Part shown: in pieces, positions 1 through 5,866 of the stretch
How the letters are laid out: every line of letters begins with the position of its first letter
How positions within the stretch are numbered: the first letter of the stretch is position 1
NCBI GenBank assembly: GCA_934370915.1
Contig: CAKRNI010000076.1
Coordinates: 1-11,196 of the forward strand
Direction: 5' to 3'
Length of the DNA stretch: 11,196 nucleotides
Origin: an uncultured Lachnospiraceae bacterium
Lineage (GTDB): Bacteria; Bacillota; Clostridia; Lachnospirales; Lachnospiraceae
Program-made: the position numbers and the translations under genes
Notes under the pieces: generated by a model
Seen by the model: only the letters and a program-made list of their open reading frames with translations
What the model was told of the DNA's origin: nothing
Database searches by the model: none

Positions 1-534
1 CGGGCAGCAATGATCTTAAAGAAATTCGGTTACTCAGATCACGATATCGAGCTGGTGAAGATCGCCGGTTTCATGCATGATATGGGAAATGCGATCAATC
101 GCCATGCCCATGCGGAGTATGGTGCCCTTCTGGCATCTCAGATTCTGGAAAAGACAGATCTTCCGATCGCAGACCGCGCGATCATCGTTTCAGCGATCGG
201 AAACCATGACGAGTCAACGGGCGGAGCCGTAGATCCGATTTCCGCGGCGCTCATTATCGCCGACAAGACGGATGTACGCAGAAACCGCGTCCGCCAGAAG
301 GAGATGGCCTCCTTTGATATCCACGACCGCGTGAACTATGCGGTTACGGAGGCAAAATTAAAGGTAAACGAGGAAAAGAAAGTGATCACCTTGAACCTGA
401 AGATCGACGAAAATATCTGCTCCATGCTGGAGTACTTCGAGATCTTCTTACAGCGCATGCTCATGTGCCGTCGTGCGTGTGAAATGCTCGGAGCGAAGTT
501 CAAGATGACGGCGAACGGAAGCAAGATTGTGTAA
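1..534 (+). CDS. HD-domain metal-dependent phosphohydrolase (5' partial)
   Basis: The reading frame is open from the first base (codons CGG GCA GCA precede the first ATG at position 10), so the N-terminus lies outside the window and the internal ATG is not the start. Counting from that ATG, the visible part shows the HD signature: His23-Asp24 in FMHDMGN, further histidines in the NRHAHAEYG stretch, His66-Asp67 in IGNHDE, and Asp84 in IADKTDVRR. These are the metal ligands and active-site residues expected of HD phosphohydrolases (PF01966 type), which hydrolyse phosphoesters, often of nucleotides, in the cytoplasm. The C-terminal third (FDIHDRVNYAV onwards, ending in a helix with MLMCRRACEMLG) fits an uncharacterised stand-alone HD family I recall from Clostridia. 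The substrate is unknown. What is missing probably holds the first conserved histidine. The family call is strong; the function is open. Confidence 0.85.
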   Translation, partial: RAAMILKKFGYSDHDIELVKIAGFMHDMGNAINRHAHAEYGALLASQILEKTDLPIADRAIIVSAIGNHDESTGGAVDPISAALIIADKTDVRRNRVRQKEMASFDIHDRVNYAVTEAKLKVNEEKKVITLNLKIDENICSMLEYFEIFLQRMLMCRRACEMLGAKFKMTANGSKIV

Positions 535-641
535 CAAAAAGAAATACGGAATACTCCCCTTATGATATCCTCCGGGCTTTACCTTGGACGGAAACCAGAT
601 GAACCAGGGAGGTATTTCCGTATCCAATATAAATGAAAGAG

Positions 642-676
642 AACCTGTTGCCGGTGCGATCCGGCAGCAGGTTTTT
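642..676 (+). terminator. Probable intrinsic terminator after the HD gene
   Basis: A 12-bp stem (AACCTGTTGCCG at 642-653 with CGGCAGCAGGTT at 662-673, one G-T wobble) closes an 8-base loop and runs into TTTTT at 672-676. The shape is that of a rho-independent terminator 108 bases after the HD stop codon. The T tract is short and then broken by GAC, so efficiency is uncertain. Confidence 0.6.
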
Positions 677-767
677 GACTTTATAGGAGAGAACATCTGC
701 GGAGCGCTCTTGTTTGGAGGAAAACTTGAAGAAATCTCCTGTGAATAAAAATAAATTTTTCTGTTCA

Positions 768-796
768 TTGCCTTATTGAGGCGGATATGTTATCGT
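768..796 (+). promoter_or_regulatory. Weak sigma-A promoter candidate for the CAT-like gene
   Basis: TTGCCT (768-773), a 17-base spacer and TATCGT (791-796) give a -35/-10 pair of modest quality, about 117 bases upstream of the start codon. A leader of roughly 110 nt would then contain the 10-bp inverted repeat at 835-894. No better promoter was seen in this stretch. Confidence 0.3.
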
Positions 797-834
797 AGAT
801 GCAGAAATTAAGATTCATATTTTTAAGCAGAGAT

Positions 835-894
835 CGGATATCATTGCGAAAAACGTGTATGTGAGGGTGCATGAATGCGAAACCATGATATCCG
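835..894 (+). repeat. 10-bp inverted repeat in the leader of the CAT-like gene
   Basis: CGGATATCAT (835-844) and ATGATATCCG (885-894) are perfect reverse complements separated by 40 bases, ending five bases before the AAGGAG ribosome-binding site at 899-904. Each arm also contains the self-palindromic GATATC. A mini-frame ATG AAT GCG AAA CCA TGA (871-888) overlaps the second arm. The repeat could be an RNA hairpin or a pair of operator sites. Unlike classical cat attenuators, the stem does not itself cover the Shine-Dalgarno. Confidence 0.4.
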
Positions 895-912
895 TAATAA
901 GGAGCCAGGAGC

Positions 913-1566
913 ATGACATTTACGCCAGTCGATATGGATAGCTGGGAGAGAAGATCCCATTACGAGTATTATACAAAACTGTTAAAATGCGGGTACAGTG
1001 TGACGGTGTCTCTTGATATCACCAAGCTGCACCGTCAGGTAAAGGAAAAAGGGCTGAGATTTTATCCGGTGTTTGTGTACTGCGTGTCGAGGCAGATCGC
1101 GGCGACGAAGGAATTTCGAATGGGACGGGACAAAGACGGGAATCCGGGATATTATGATGTCCTTCATCCGAACTATACGATCTTTCATGAGGATGACCAT
1201 ACATTTTCCGATGTTTGGACCGCCTATACGGAAGACTTTTCGGCGTTTTATAAAAATATGTGCAGTGACATGGAAATGTACCGGCATGTAAAGGCGGTAA
1301 AAGCAAAACCCGGACAGCCGCAGAACTTTTATTGTATTTCCATGGTGCCGTGGCTTGATTTTACCGGATATTCTGCGTATACGGAGAGCGGAACGCCGAT
1401 GCTGTTCCCGATCATCACCTGCGGAAAATTTACGGAGCGGGATGGACGGCTGACGATGCCATTCTGCGTGAATATAGCTCATGCAGCGGCAGATGGATAT
1501 CATACGTCCATGTTTATTAACGAATTACAGAAACAGCTTGATACGATCACATTGAAAGAGCTGTGA
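913..1566 (+). CDS. Type A chloramphenicol O-acetyltransferase-like protein
   Basis: This 217-residue protein matches the trimeric CAT fold throughout its length (family usually 210-220 aa). CAT enzymes transfer acetyl from acetyl-CoA to the 3-hydroxyl of chloramphenicol in the cytoplasm. Landmarks seen: SWERRSHYEYY at the N-terminus (the Arg that salt-bridges the active-site Asp), LKCGYS (the Cys31 region), Ser143 in CISMVPW (equivalent to Ser148), PIITCGKF (the Thr174 region), and the active-site segment with His190 and Asp194 in AHAAADGYH. The usual signature is HHxxxDG. Here the catalytic second His and the Asp are kept, but the first His is Ala, so this is a divergent member. AAGGAG at 899-904, 8 bases before the ATG, supports the start. 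The gene is followed 49 bases later by a GntR regulator with no terminator between, so co-transcription is possible. Whether it acetylates chloramphenicol or another small hydroxyl compound cannot be told from sequence. Confidence 0.85.
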   Translation: MTFTPVDMDSWERRSHYEYYTKLLKCGYSVTVSLDITKLHRQVKEKGLRFYPVFVYCVSRQIAATKEFRMGRDKDGNPGYYDVLHPNYTIFHEDDHTFSDVWTAYTEDFSAFYKNMCSDMEMYRHVKAVKAKPGQPQNFYCISMVPWLDFTGYSAYTESGTPMLFPIITCGKFTERDGRLTMPFCVNIAHAAADGYHTSMFINELQKQLDTITLKEL

Positions 1567-1615
1567 TCAGATCATTGTCCGGATATGACAGGGAAGGAAC
1601 AGGAGGCGGGAATTG

Positions 1616-2302
1616 ATGGGGACACAGACGAAAACACTTGCGGAGCAGGTTGCGGACGGAATCATGAATCTGATTCAGGAGACACCATACAAAGCGGGAG
1701 ACAAGCTTCCGACAGAAAAGGAACTCTGTGAGAGAACGGGAGCAGGAAGAAATACGGTCCGTGAGGCCTTAAAGATCCTTGCCTCCAGAAATGTCCTGGA
1801 GATCCGCCAGGGAGCAGGAACCTTTGTGTCTGAAAAACAGGGAATCCCGGATGATCCTCTTGGATTTTCAATGGTGAATGATCACGTAAAGCTTACAAAG
1901 GATCTGCTCCAGGTGAGGATCATGCTGGAGCCGCAGATCGCGGCACTTGCGGCCCAGTGTGCAAAGGAGAATGAAATCAAAGAGCTGGAAGGAATTCTGG
2001 AAGAGATGGAAGCGGCAATGAAAAAGAGGGAGGATTATTCGGAGCTGGATACGAAATTCCACACGAAGATTGCCCAATGTACACATAATATCGTGATGGA
2101 AAATCTTCTTCCGGTGATCGGAAAAGGTGTGGCTATTTTTGCAAAGGAGGTTGCACAGACAGAATATGACCGGACATGGATCTCGCATCGAAAGATCTTT
2201 TGTTATATCCGGGATCACAAGCCCTTTGAGGCAGAGATGGAGATGCAGTATCATCTCCTGTATAACACGAGCCGGTATGAGGAAGAGCAGGGCGGATTTT
2301 AA
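1616..2302 (+). CDS. FadR-subfamily GntR transcriptional regulator (FCD domain)
   Basis: A 228-residue two-domain DNA-binding regulator. Residues about 8-75 form the GntR winged helix (KLPTEKELCERTGAGRNTVR, then REALKILASRNVLEIRQG). Residues about 90-220 form an all-helical FCD ligand domain. The FCD metal-site residues are all present: Asp145 and His149 (LDTKFH), His191 (ISHRK) and His213 (QYHLL). FCD regulators usually bind small carboxylates or related metabolites and release DNA on binding. ATG 1616 is chosen over the TTG at 1613 because AGGAGG (1601-1606) sits 9 bases upstream of it. The gene ends in a strong terminator, and the redox operon beginning at 2604 has its own promoter, so the two are separate transcripts. 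By position, the likely target is that operon, its own gene, or both. The ligand is unknown; glycolate, lactate or another hydroxy acid would fit the family. Confidence 0.9.
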   Translation: MGTQTKTLAEQVADGIMNLIQETPYKAGDKLPTEKELCERTGAGRNTVREALKILASRNVLEIRQGAGTFVSEKQGIPDDPLGFSMVNDHVKLTKDLLQVRIMLEPQIAALAAQCAKENEIKELEGILEEMEAAMKKREDYSELDTKFHTKIAQCTHNIVMENLLPVIGKGVAIFAKEVAQTEYDRTWISHRKIFCYIRDHKPFEAEMEMQYHLLYNTSRYEEEQGGF

Positions 2303-2347
2303 GGGATGACGGTTTTGCGTCTGCCTGGCTGTTTTGAGCATGAAAAG

Positions 2348-2388
2348 TCTTCGAAAATTTATGGGATAAATTTTCGGAGATTTTTTTT
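2348..2388 (+). terminator. Strong intrinsic terminator after the GntR gene
   Basis: A 15-bp stem (2348-2362 with 2366-2380, a single wobble pair) with a GGG loop is followed by eight consecutive T at 2381-2388. It lies 46 bases after the stop codon and separates the regulator from the redox operon. Confidence 0.92.
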
Positions 2389-2485
2389 ATAAAGGGAAGA
2401 GAGAGCGAAAATGCCTGTGTGCCGCTCCACTTTGAGATACTGCGGAAATACAATGAAAAAATATCAGGAAGGTCAGGAAAAGTTC

Positions 2486-2514
2486 TTGTAAAACGATGGG
2501 ATCTGTGGTAAGAT
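2486..2514 (+). promoter_or_regulatory. Sigma-A promoter of the three-gene redox operon
   Basis: TTGTAA (2486-2491), a 17-base spacer and TAAGAT (2509-2514), with TGG directly before the -10 giving an extended -10 (TGnTANNNT). Transcription would begin near 2521, leaving a leader of about 83 nt. The leader has no strong hairpin that I can see. An operator for the neighbouring FadR-type regulator is expected near here, but I could not identify a convincing palindrome. Confidence 0.75.
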
Positions 2515-2603
2515 TCAAATATGAAATAGGTAGGATGAATTTCGACCTGACCATTGTAGAAAATAATAGCAACGAGATAAAATATCCAAAAAGGAGAAAA
2601 GTT

Positions 2604-4076
2604 ATGGGACGATTTGATGTGCTTATCATTGGCGGCGGTGTTGTCGGCAGTGCAATCGCAAGAGAGCTTACAAGATATCAGCTCCGGATCGGTGTGCTGG
2701 AAAAGAATCTGGATGTCTGTTATGAGACGAGCGGACGAAATTCCGGAGTGGTCCATGGCGGATTCGCATATGATGTAGGAACACTGAAAGCAAAGCTTTG
2801 TGTGGAAGGCAATCAGGGGATGGATGAACTGTCCAGGGAGCTTGGCTTTGTATTCAAACGCTGTGGAAAGGTTCTTGTAGGAAAAACTCCGGAGGACCTG
2901 GAGACATTAAAACAGACGATCGCCCAGGGCGAAAAGAACGGAGCAACAAAGCTTCGTCTGCTGAATAAAGAAGAACTTCATGAGTTAGTTCCGACAGCAG
3001 TTGGAGAGTTTGCCATGTTCTCGGAGAATTCCGGAATCGTAGATCCCTTTAACTATACGATCGCACTGGCAGAGAATGCAGCTCAGAACGGAGCGGAATA
3101 TTTCTTCGATCATGAAGTGACAGGAATCAGCCGTGGAACAAGTGAGACAGGAGAAGATCTTTACACGGTAACGACAACGCACGGAACCTTTGAGTCCCGT
3201 TGGGTGATCAACAGTGCCGGACTTGGCTGCGGAAAGATTTCCGATATGCTTGGTATCAAAGGATATCGCGTGATCGGCTCCAAGGGAGATTACATCATTC
3301 TGGACCGCAGGACCGGAGACCTTCTTCCGATGCCGATCTACCCGGTTCCGAGTAATACATATATGGGAATCCATGTTACCAATACGACGGATGGAAATGT
3401 GATCATCGGACCGAATGCAGAGATGACAGAGAATTTCACGTACTATGGAGTGCCGCAGGAGAACATGGATTACCTTGCAAAGAGTGCATCTGAGATCTGG
3501 CCGTATATTAAAAAGTCGGATTATATCCGCAATTACTCCGGAATTCTGCCGAAGTGGGTGGATGAGAACGGAACGATCCAGGATTTCAAGATCGAGATCC
3601 GTTCGGAGCTTGCGCCGCATGCGGTGAACCTTGTAGGAATCGAGTCTCCGGGGCTTACGGCAGCAGTTCCGATCGGACGTATGGTGGCACGGATGATGCA
3701 GGAATACGAAGCATTTAAGGAAAATCCGGAATTTAACCCGAAACGGGAGGGAATTATCCGGTTTGATGAGCAGGATGACGAGACAAAAGCAAAGCTGATC
3801 GCAGAAGATCCGGATTACGGTGAGGTAATCTGCCGTTGTGAGAAGGTAACAAAGGCGGAGATCCTCAAGGCGATCCACAATCCGCTCGGAGTTCATACGA
3901 TGACAGGAATCAAGTACCGTACAAGATCCATGATGGGCCGCTGCCAGGGTGGTTACTGCCAGATGAGAATTGAAAAAATGATCGAGGAAGAGCTCGGTGT
4001 GAAGGATACGGATATCCGGTACGCAAGACAGAATTCCTGGATGTTTACCGGAGAAGTGAGAAAGGAGGAGCAGTAG
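2604..4076 (+). CDS. FAD-dependent GlpA/LhgO-like dehydrogenase with C-terminal [2Fe-2S] BFD-like domain
   Basis: A 490-residue cytoplasmic flavoprotein of the DAO superfamily. Residues 10-15 (GGGVVG) form the FAD dinucleotide-binding loop. The segment TSGRNSGVVHGGF followed by GTLKAKLCVEGN is shared by anaerobic glycerol-3-phosphate dehydrogenase-like enzymes and L-2-hydroxyglutarate dehydrogenases (LhgO). The C-terminal part carries Cys410-x-Cys412 (ICRCEKVT) and Cys447-x4-Cys452 (CQGGYC), the ligand set of a BFD-like [2Fe-2S] domain, so electrons can leave FAD through this cluster. Start: the frame extends upstream to 2496, but AGGAG at 2592-2596 lies 7 bases before ATG 2604, and the longer form would begin between the -35 and -10. 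It is the first gene of a three-gene operon. From memory, Thermotoga maritima has a comparable trio beside glycerol genes. Here no glycerol gene is visible, so glycerol 3-phosphate and a 2-hydroxy acid are both open as substrates. Confidence 0.87.
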   Translation: MGRFDVLIIGGGVVGSAIARELTRYQLRIGVLEKNLDVCYETSGRNSGVVHGGFAYDVGTLKAKLCVEGNQGMDELSRELGFVFKRCGKVLVGKTPEDLETLKQTIAQGEKNGATKLRLLNKEELHELVPTAVGEFAMFSENSGIVDPFNYTIALAENAAQNGAEYFFDHEVTGISRGTSETGEDLYTVTTTHGTFESRWVINSAGLGCGKISDMLGIKGYRVIGSKGDYIILDRRTGDLLPMPIYPVPSNTYMGIHVTNTTDGNVIIGPNAEMTENFTYYGVPQENMDYLAKSASEIWPYIKKSDYIRNYSGILPKWVDENGTIQDFKIEIRSELAPHAVNLVGIESPGLTAAVPIGRMVARMMQEYEAFKENPEFNPKREGIIRFDEQDDETKAKLIAEDPDYGEVICRCEKVTKAEILKAIHNPLGVHTMTGIKYRTRSMMGRCQGGYCQMRIEKMIEEELGVKDTDIRYARQNSWMFTGEVRKEEQ

Positions 4077-4077
4077 G

Positions 4078-5310
4078 ATGGAAACACGTGATGTGGTAAT
4101 TGTCGGCGGAGGTCCGGCCGGACTTGCGGCAGCCGTAGAGCTTTATAAAAAAGGGATCAGGAATGTTCTGATCGTAGAACGTGAAAAGACCATGGGCGGT
4201 ATTTTACGTCAGTGTATTCATGACGGTTTCGGTCTGACGAGATTTGGAGAGACCTTAAGCGGACCGGAATATGCACAGAAATTTATTGATGAGGTCATGG
4301 AATTAAAGATCCCGTATGTGACCGATACGACTGTTCTTTCTGTATCTCCGGATAAGGTTGTAACCCTTGCTTCTTCGAATGGTTTAAAGAAGATCCAGGC
4401 AAAAGCTGTGATCCTCACCATGGGCTGCAGAGAGAGGACAAGAGGTGCTCTTGGAATCCCGGGCGAACGTCCGACGGGAGTATTCACAGCAGGTGTTGCG
4501 CAGGCTTACATCAATCTTTATAACCGCATGGTCGGAAAAGAGGTCGTGATCCTTGGTTCCGGAGATATCGGAATGATCATGGCGAGACGTTTAACCTTAG
4601 AGGGCGCTCATGTACAGGCTGTGTTTGAGATCCAGCCGATCCCGAGCGGACTTCCGAGAAACATCGAACAGTGCCTGAATGATTACGGAATCCCGCTGTA
4701 TCTGAGCCACACGATCACAGATATCCACGGAAATGAGCGTGTGACAGGTGTTACCGTTGCACAGGTGGATGAGCACATGAAGCCGATTCCGGGAACGGAG
4801 AAGGAATACAATTGTGATACGGTCATCCTCTCGGTCGGTCTGATCCCGGAAAACGAACTTTCCATCGATGCCGGTGTTACGCTTGATGCAAGAACAAAGG
4901 GTGCGGTGGTCGATGAATATTTCCAGACAGAAAAATCCGGCTTCTTTGCAGCAGGCAATGTCCTCCATGTTCATGATCTGGTAGACTTTGTGTCCATGGA
5001 AGCAGAAAAGCTGGCAGACGGTGTTGCGGAATATGTGGAAAACGGCAGCCTGCCGGAGTGCACGATCCCGGTGAAAGCAGCTTCCGGCATCAATCATACG
5101 GTGCCGATGAAGGTCAGCGGAAAGAAAGATGTGACGATCTCCATGCGTGTCGGACGGAAGTTTGAAAATTGTACGATCGAGGTCAGACAGGGAGAAAAGG
5201 TTCTTGCGAAAAAGCATTTAAAGAAGGCGCTTCCGGCAGAGATGATCCAGATCCCGGTTAAGAAAGAGGCGTTTGAAGGAGAGCAGGAAGTGGAGGTGTG
5301 CATCTTATGA
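4078..5310 (+). CDS. FAD/NAD(P)-dependent pyridine-nucleotide oxidoreductase subunit
   Basis: A 410-residue two-dinucleotide-fold oxidoreductase (Pyr_redox_2 type). GGGPAG at residues 10-15 binds FAD. GSGDIG at residues 160-165 is the second loop, followed by a strand ending in a glutamate (VQAVFE), which favours NAD(H) over NADP(H). FFAAGNVLHVHDLVD near residues 295-310 is the second FAD-contact motif. No CxxC redox disulfide is present near the FAD loop; a lone Cys occurs in LRQCIHDGFG. After about residue 340 a small beta-rich C-terminal domain is appended. It begins one base after the stop of the preceding gene and shares a four-base ATGA overlap with the next, so the three are translationally linked. 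The likely role is to pass electrons between the partner's Fe-S/FAD centres and NAD(H). The family also resembles GlpB-like and opine/sarcosine oxidase alpha-type subunits, so the exact partner chemistry is inferred. Confidence 0.87.
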   Translation: METRDVVIVGGGPAGLAAAVELYKKGIRNVLIVEREKTMGGILRQCIHDGFGLTRFGETLSGPEYAQKFIDEVMELKIPYVTDTTVLSVSPDKVVTLASSNGLKKIQAKAVILTMGCRERTRGALGIPGERPTGVFTAGVAQAYINLYNRMVGKEVVILGSGDIGMIMARRLTLEGAHVQAVFEIQPIPSGLPRNIEQCLNDYGIPLYLSHTITDIHGNERVTGVTVAQVDEHMKPIPGTEKEYNCDTVILSVGLIPENELSIDAGVTLDARTKGAVVDEYFQTEKSGFFAAGNVLHVHDLVDFVSMEAEKLADGVAEYVENGSLPECTIPVKAASGINHTVPMKVSGKKDVTISMRVGRKFENCTIEVRQGEKVLAKKHLKKALPAEMIQIPVKKEAFEGEQEVEVCIL

Positions 5311-5669
5311 TTAGAAAAATGACATGTATCGTATGTCCGAATGGCTGTGAGCTTGAGGCGGAGATCGTGGATGGAAAATGCATCTCCGTAAGTGGAAATT
5401 TATGCCCGAAGGGAGCTCAGTATGCGGCGCAGGAGGTCGAGGCGCCGAAGCGTACGATTGCAAGCTCCGTGGCTGTGAAAAACGGAGTTCTCCCACTTGT
5501 CAGCGTGCGGTTAAACCGTGCGGTGCCGAAGGAGAAGCTGTTTGAGGTGATGGCGGAGATCCGCAAGCTGTCCTTAAATGCACCGGTCCATACCGGTGAT
5601 CTGATCGTAGAAAATATTTTAGGTCTTGGAAGCGATCTGATCGCGACGAAAAATGTAGAGAAACAGTAG
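5307..5669 (+). CDS. DUF1667 cysteine-motif protein, third component of the redox operon
   Basis: A 120-residue protein. Cys7, Cys10, Cys14 and Cys33 form a CxxCxxxC...CPKG pattern like the N-terminal [4Fe-4S] domain of molybdopterin oxidoreductases, and Cys25 is an extra cysteine. This N-terminal motif followed by a small domain (VKNGVLPLVSVRLNRAVPKEK) is characteristic of DUF1667, which is repeatedly found beside the two oxidoreductases seen here. A cluster-carrying electron-transfer subunit is the natural inference, but I know of no firm function. ATG 5307 overlaps the previous stop as ATGA and has TGGAGG at 5291-5296 ten bases upstream. A GTG at 5298 in the same frame is less likely because it sits against the Shine-Dalgarno. 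Confidence 0.85.
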   Translation: MIRKMTCIVCPNGCELEAEIVDGKCISVSGNLCPKGAQYAAQEVEAPKRTIASSVAVKNGVLPLVSVRLNRAVPKEKLFEVMAEIRKLSLNAPVHTGDLIVENILGLGSDLIATKNVEKQ

Positions 5670-5686
5670 TGTAGAAGATCATTTGG

Positions 5687-5785
5687 AAGAGTCCGGTGGT
5701 TCTCTTTGAAAATGCGAAGGAAGCGGCTGCTTTTTGGCAGAAATTCCTACGAATTTCTTAAAAGAGTGCAACCGGACTCTTTGTC
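5687..5785 (+). terminator. Large foldable 3' region after the redox operon, possible terminator
   Basis: AAGAGTCCGGT (5687-5697) and ACCGGACTCTT (5771-5781) are perfect 11-bp complements. Inside them CTCTTT (5702-5707) pairs with AAAGAG (5761-5766). The enclosed part can form two small hairpins, 5718-5724 with 5729-5735 and 5739-5746 with 5751-5758 (loop CTAC). The tail TTTGTCT is only moderately T-rich. It begins 18 bases after the operon stop and ends before the next promoter, so it belongs to the operon's 3' end if transcribed. It could be an inefficient terminator, a structured RNA, or a small element with terminal inverted repeats. Confidence 0.45.
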
Positions 5786-5788
5786 TGA

Positions 5789-5817
5789 TTGAAAAGAATC
5801 TGAATCTGTGTTATGAT
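5789..5817 (+). promoter_or_regulatory. Sigma-A promoter of the nucleotidyltransferase gene
   Basis: TTGAAA (5789-5794), a 17-base spacer and TATGAT (5812-5817) with an extended -10 (TGT directly upstream). The start point would be near 5824, giving a leader of about 43 nt. The -10 box covers an upstream in-frame ATG at 5813, which rules that ATG out as the start for transcripts from this promoter. Confidence 0.8.
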
Positions 5818-5866
5818 ACCTCCATATGAGTATGAAAGAATCTGCAGAAAAAAGGAGGACTGTTAC

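Larger units (their letters stand above)
535..912. other. 378-base gene-free stretch with several inverted repeats
   Basis: I see no gene I would defend here. It holds an imperfect stem (544-558 with 607-623), a terminator-like hairpin (642-676), a weak promoter candidate (768-796) and a perfect 10-bp inverted repeat (835-844 with 885-894) just before the next gene. The nonamer ATGATATCC occurs at 562-570 and 885-893, and its reverse complement at 836-844. A frame open from 566 to 748 with an ATG at 599 would give about 49 residues, but it lacks a convincing ribosome-binding site and runs through the hairpin. Confidence 0.6.

Noticed and set aside
599..748. Possible 49-codon ORF (ATG AAC CAG GGA ...) after the HD gene, frame open from 566
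   Set aside because: It has no good Shine-Dalgarno, no recognisable domain, and it reads through the 642-676 terminator-like hairpin. A decayed gene fragment cannot be excluded, but I cannot support it.
1575..1590. TGTC-N7-GACA inverted repeat before the GntR gene as an autoregulatory operator
   Set aside because: The arms are only four bases and no matching copy was found at the redox operon promoter; chance is the simpler explanation.
2411..2491. 26-codon ORF upstream of the redox operon
   Set aside because: Only a loose purine-rich stretch precedes it, it overlaps the -35 of the operon promoter, and nothing in the peptide is recognisable.
2530..2550. AGGT...ACCT partial dyad in the leader of the redox operon as a FadR-type operator
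   Set aside because: Only the outer four bases and scattered inner positions are symmetric, too weak to call.
2496..2603. N-terminal extension of the 490-aa dehydrogenase from ATG 2496
   Set aside because: The ATG lies between the -35 and -10 of the promoter, and a clear Shine-Dalgarno marks ATG 2604, after which the FAD-binding fold begins as expected.
2985..3896. Long minus-strand open frames opposite the redox operon and other genes
   Set aside because: They lack ribosome-binding sites and recognisable domains, and lie antisense to genes with clear family motifs; they are shadows of codon usage on the + strand.
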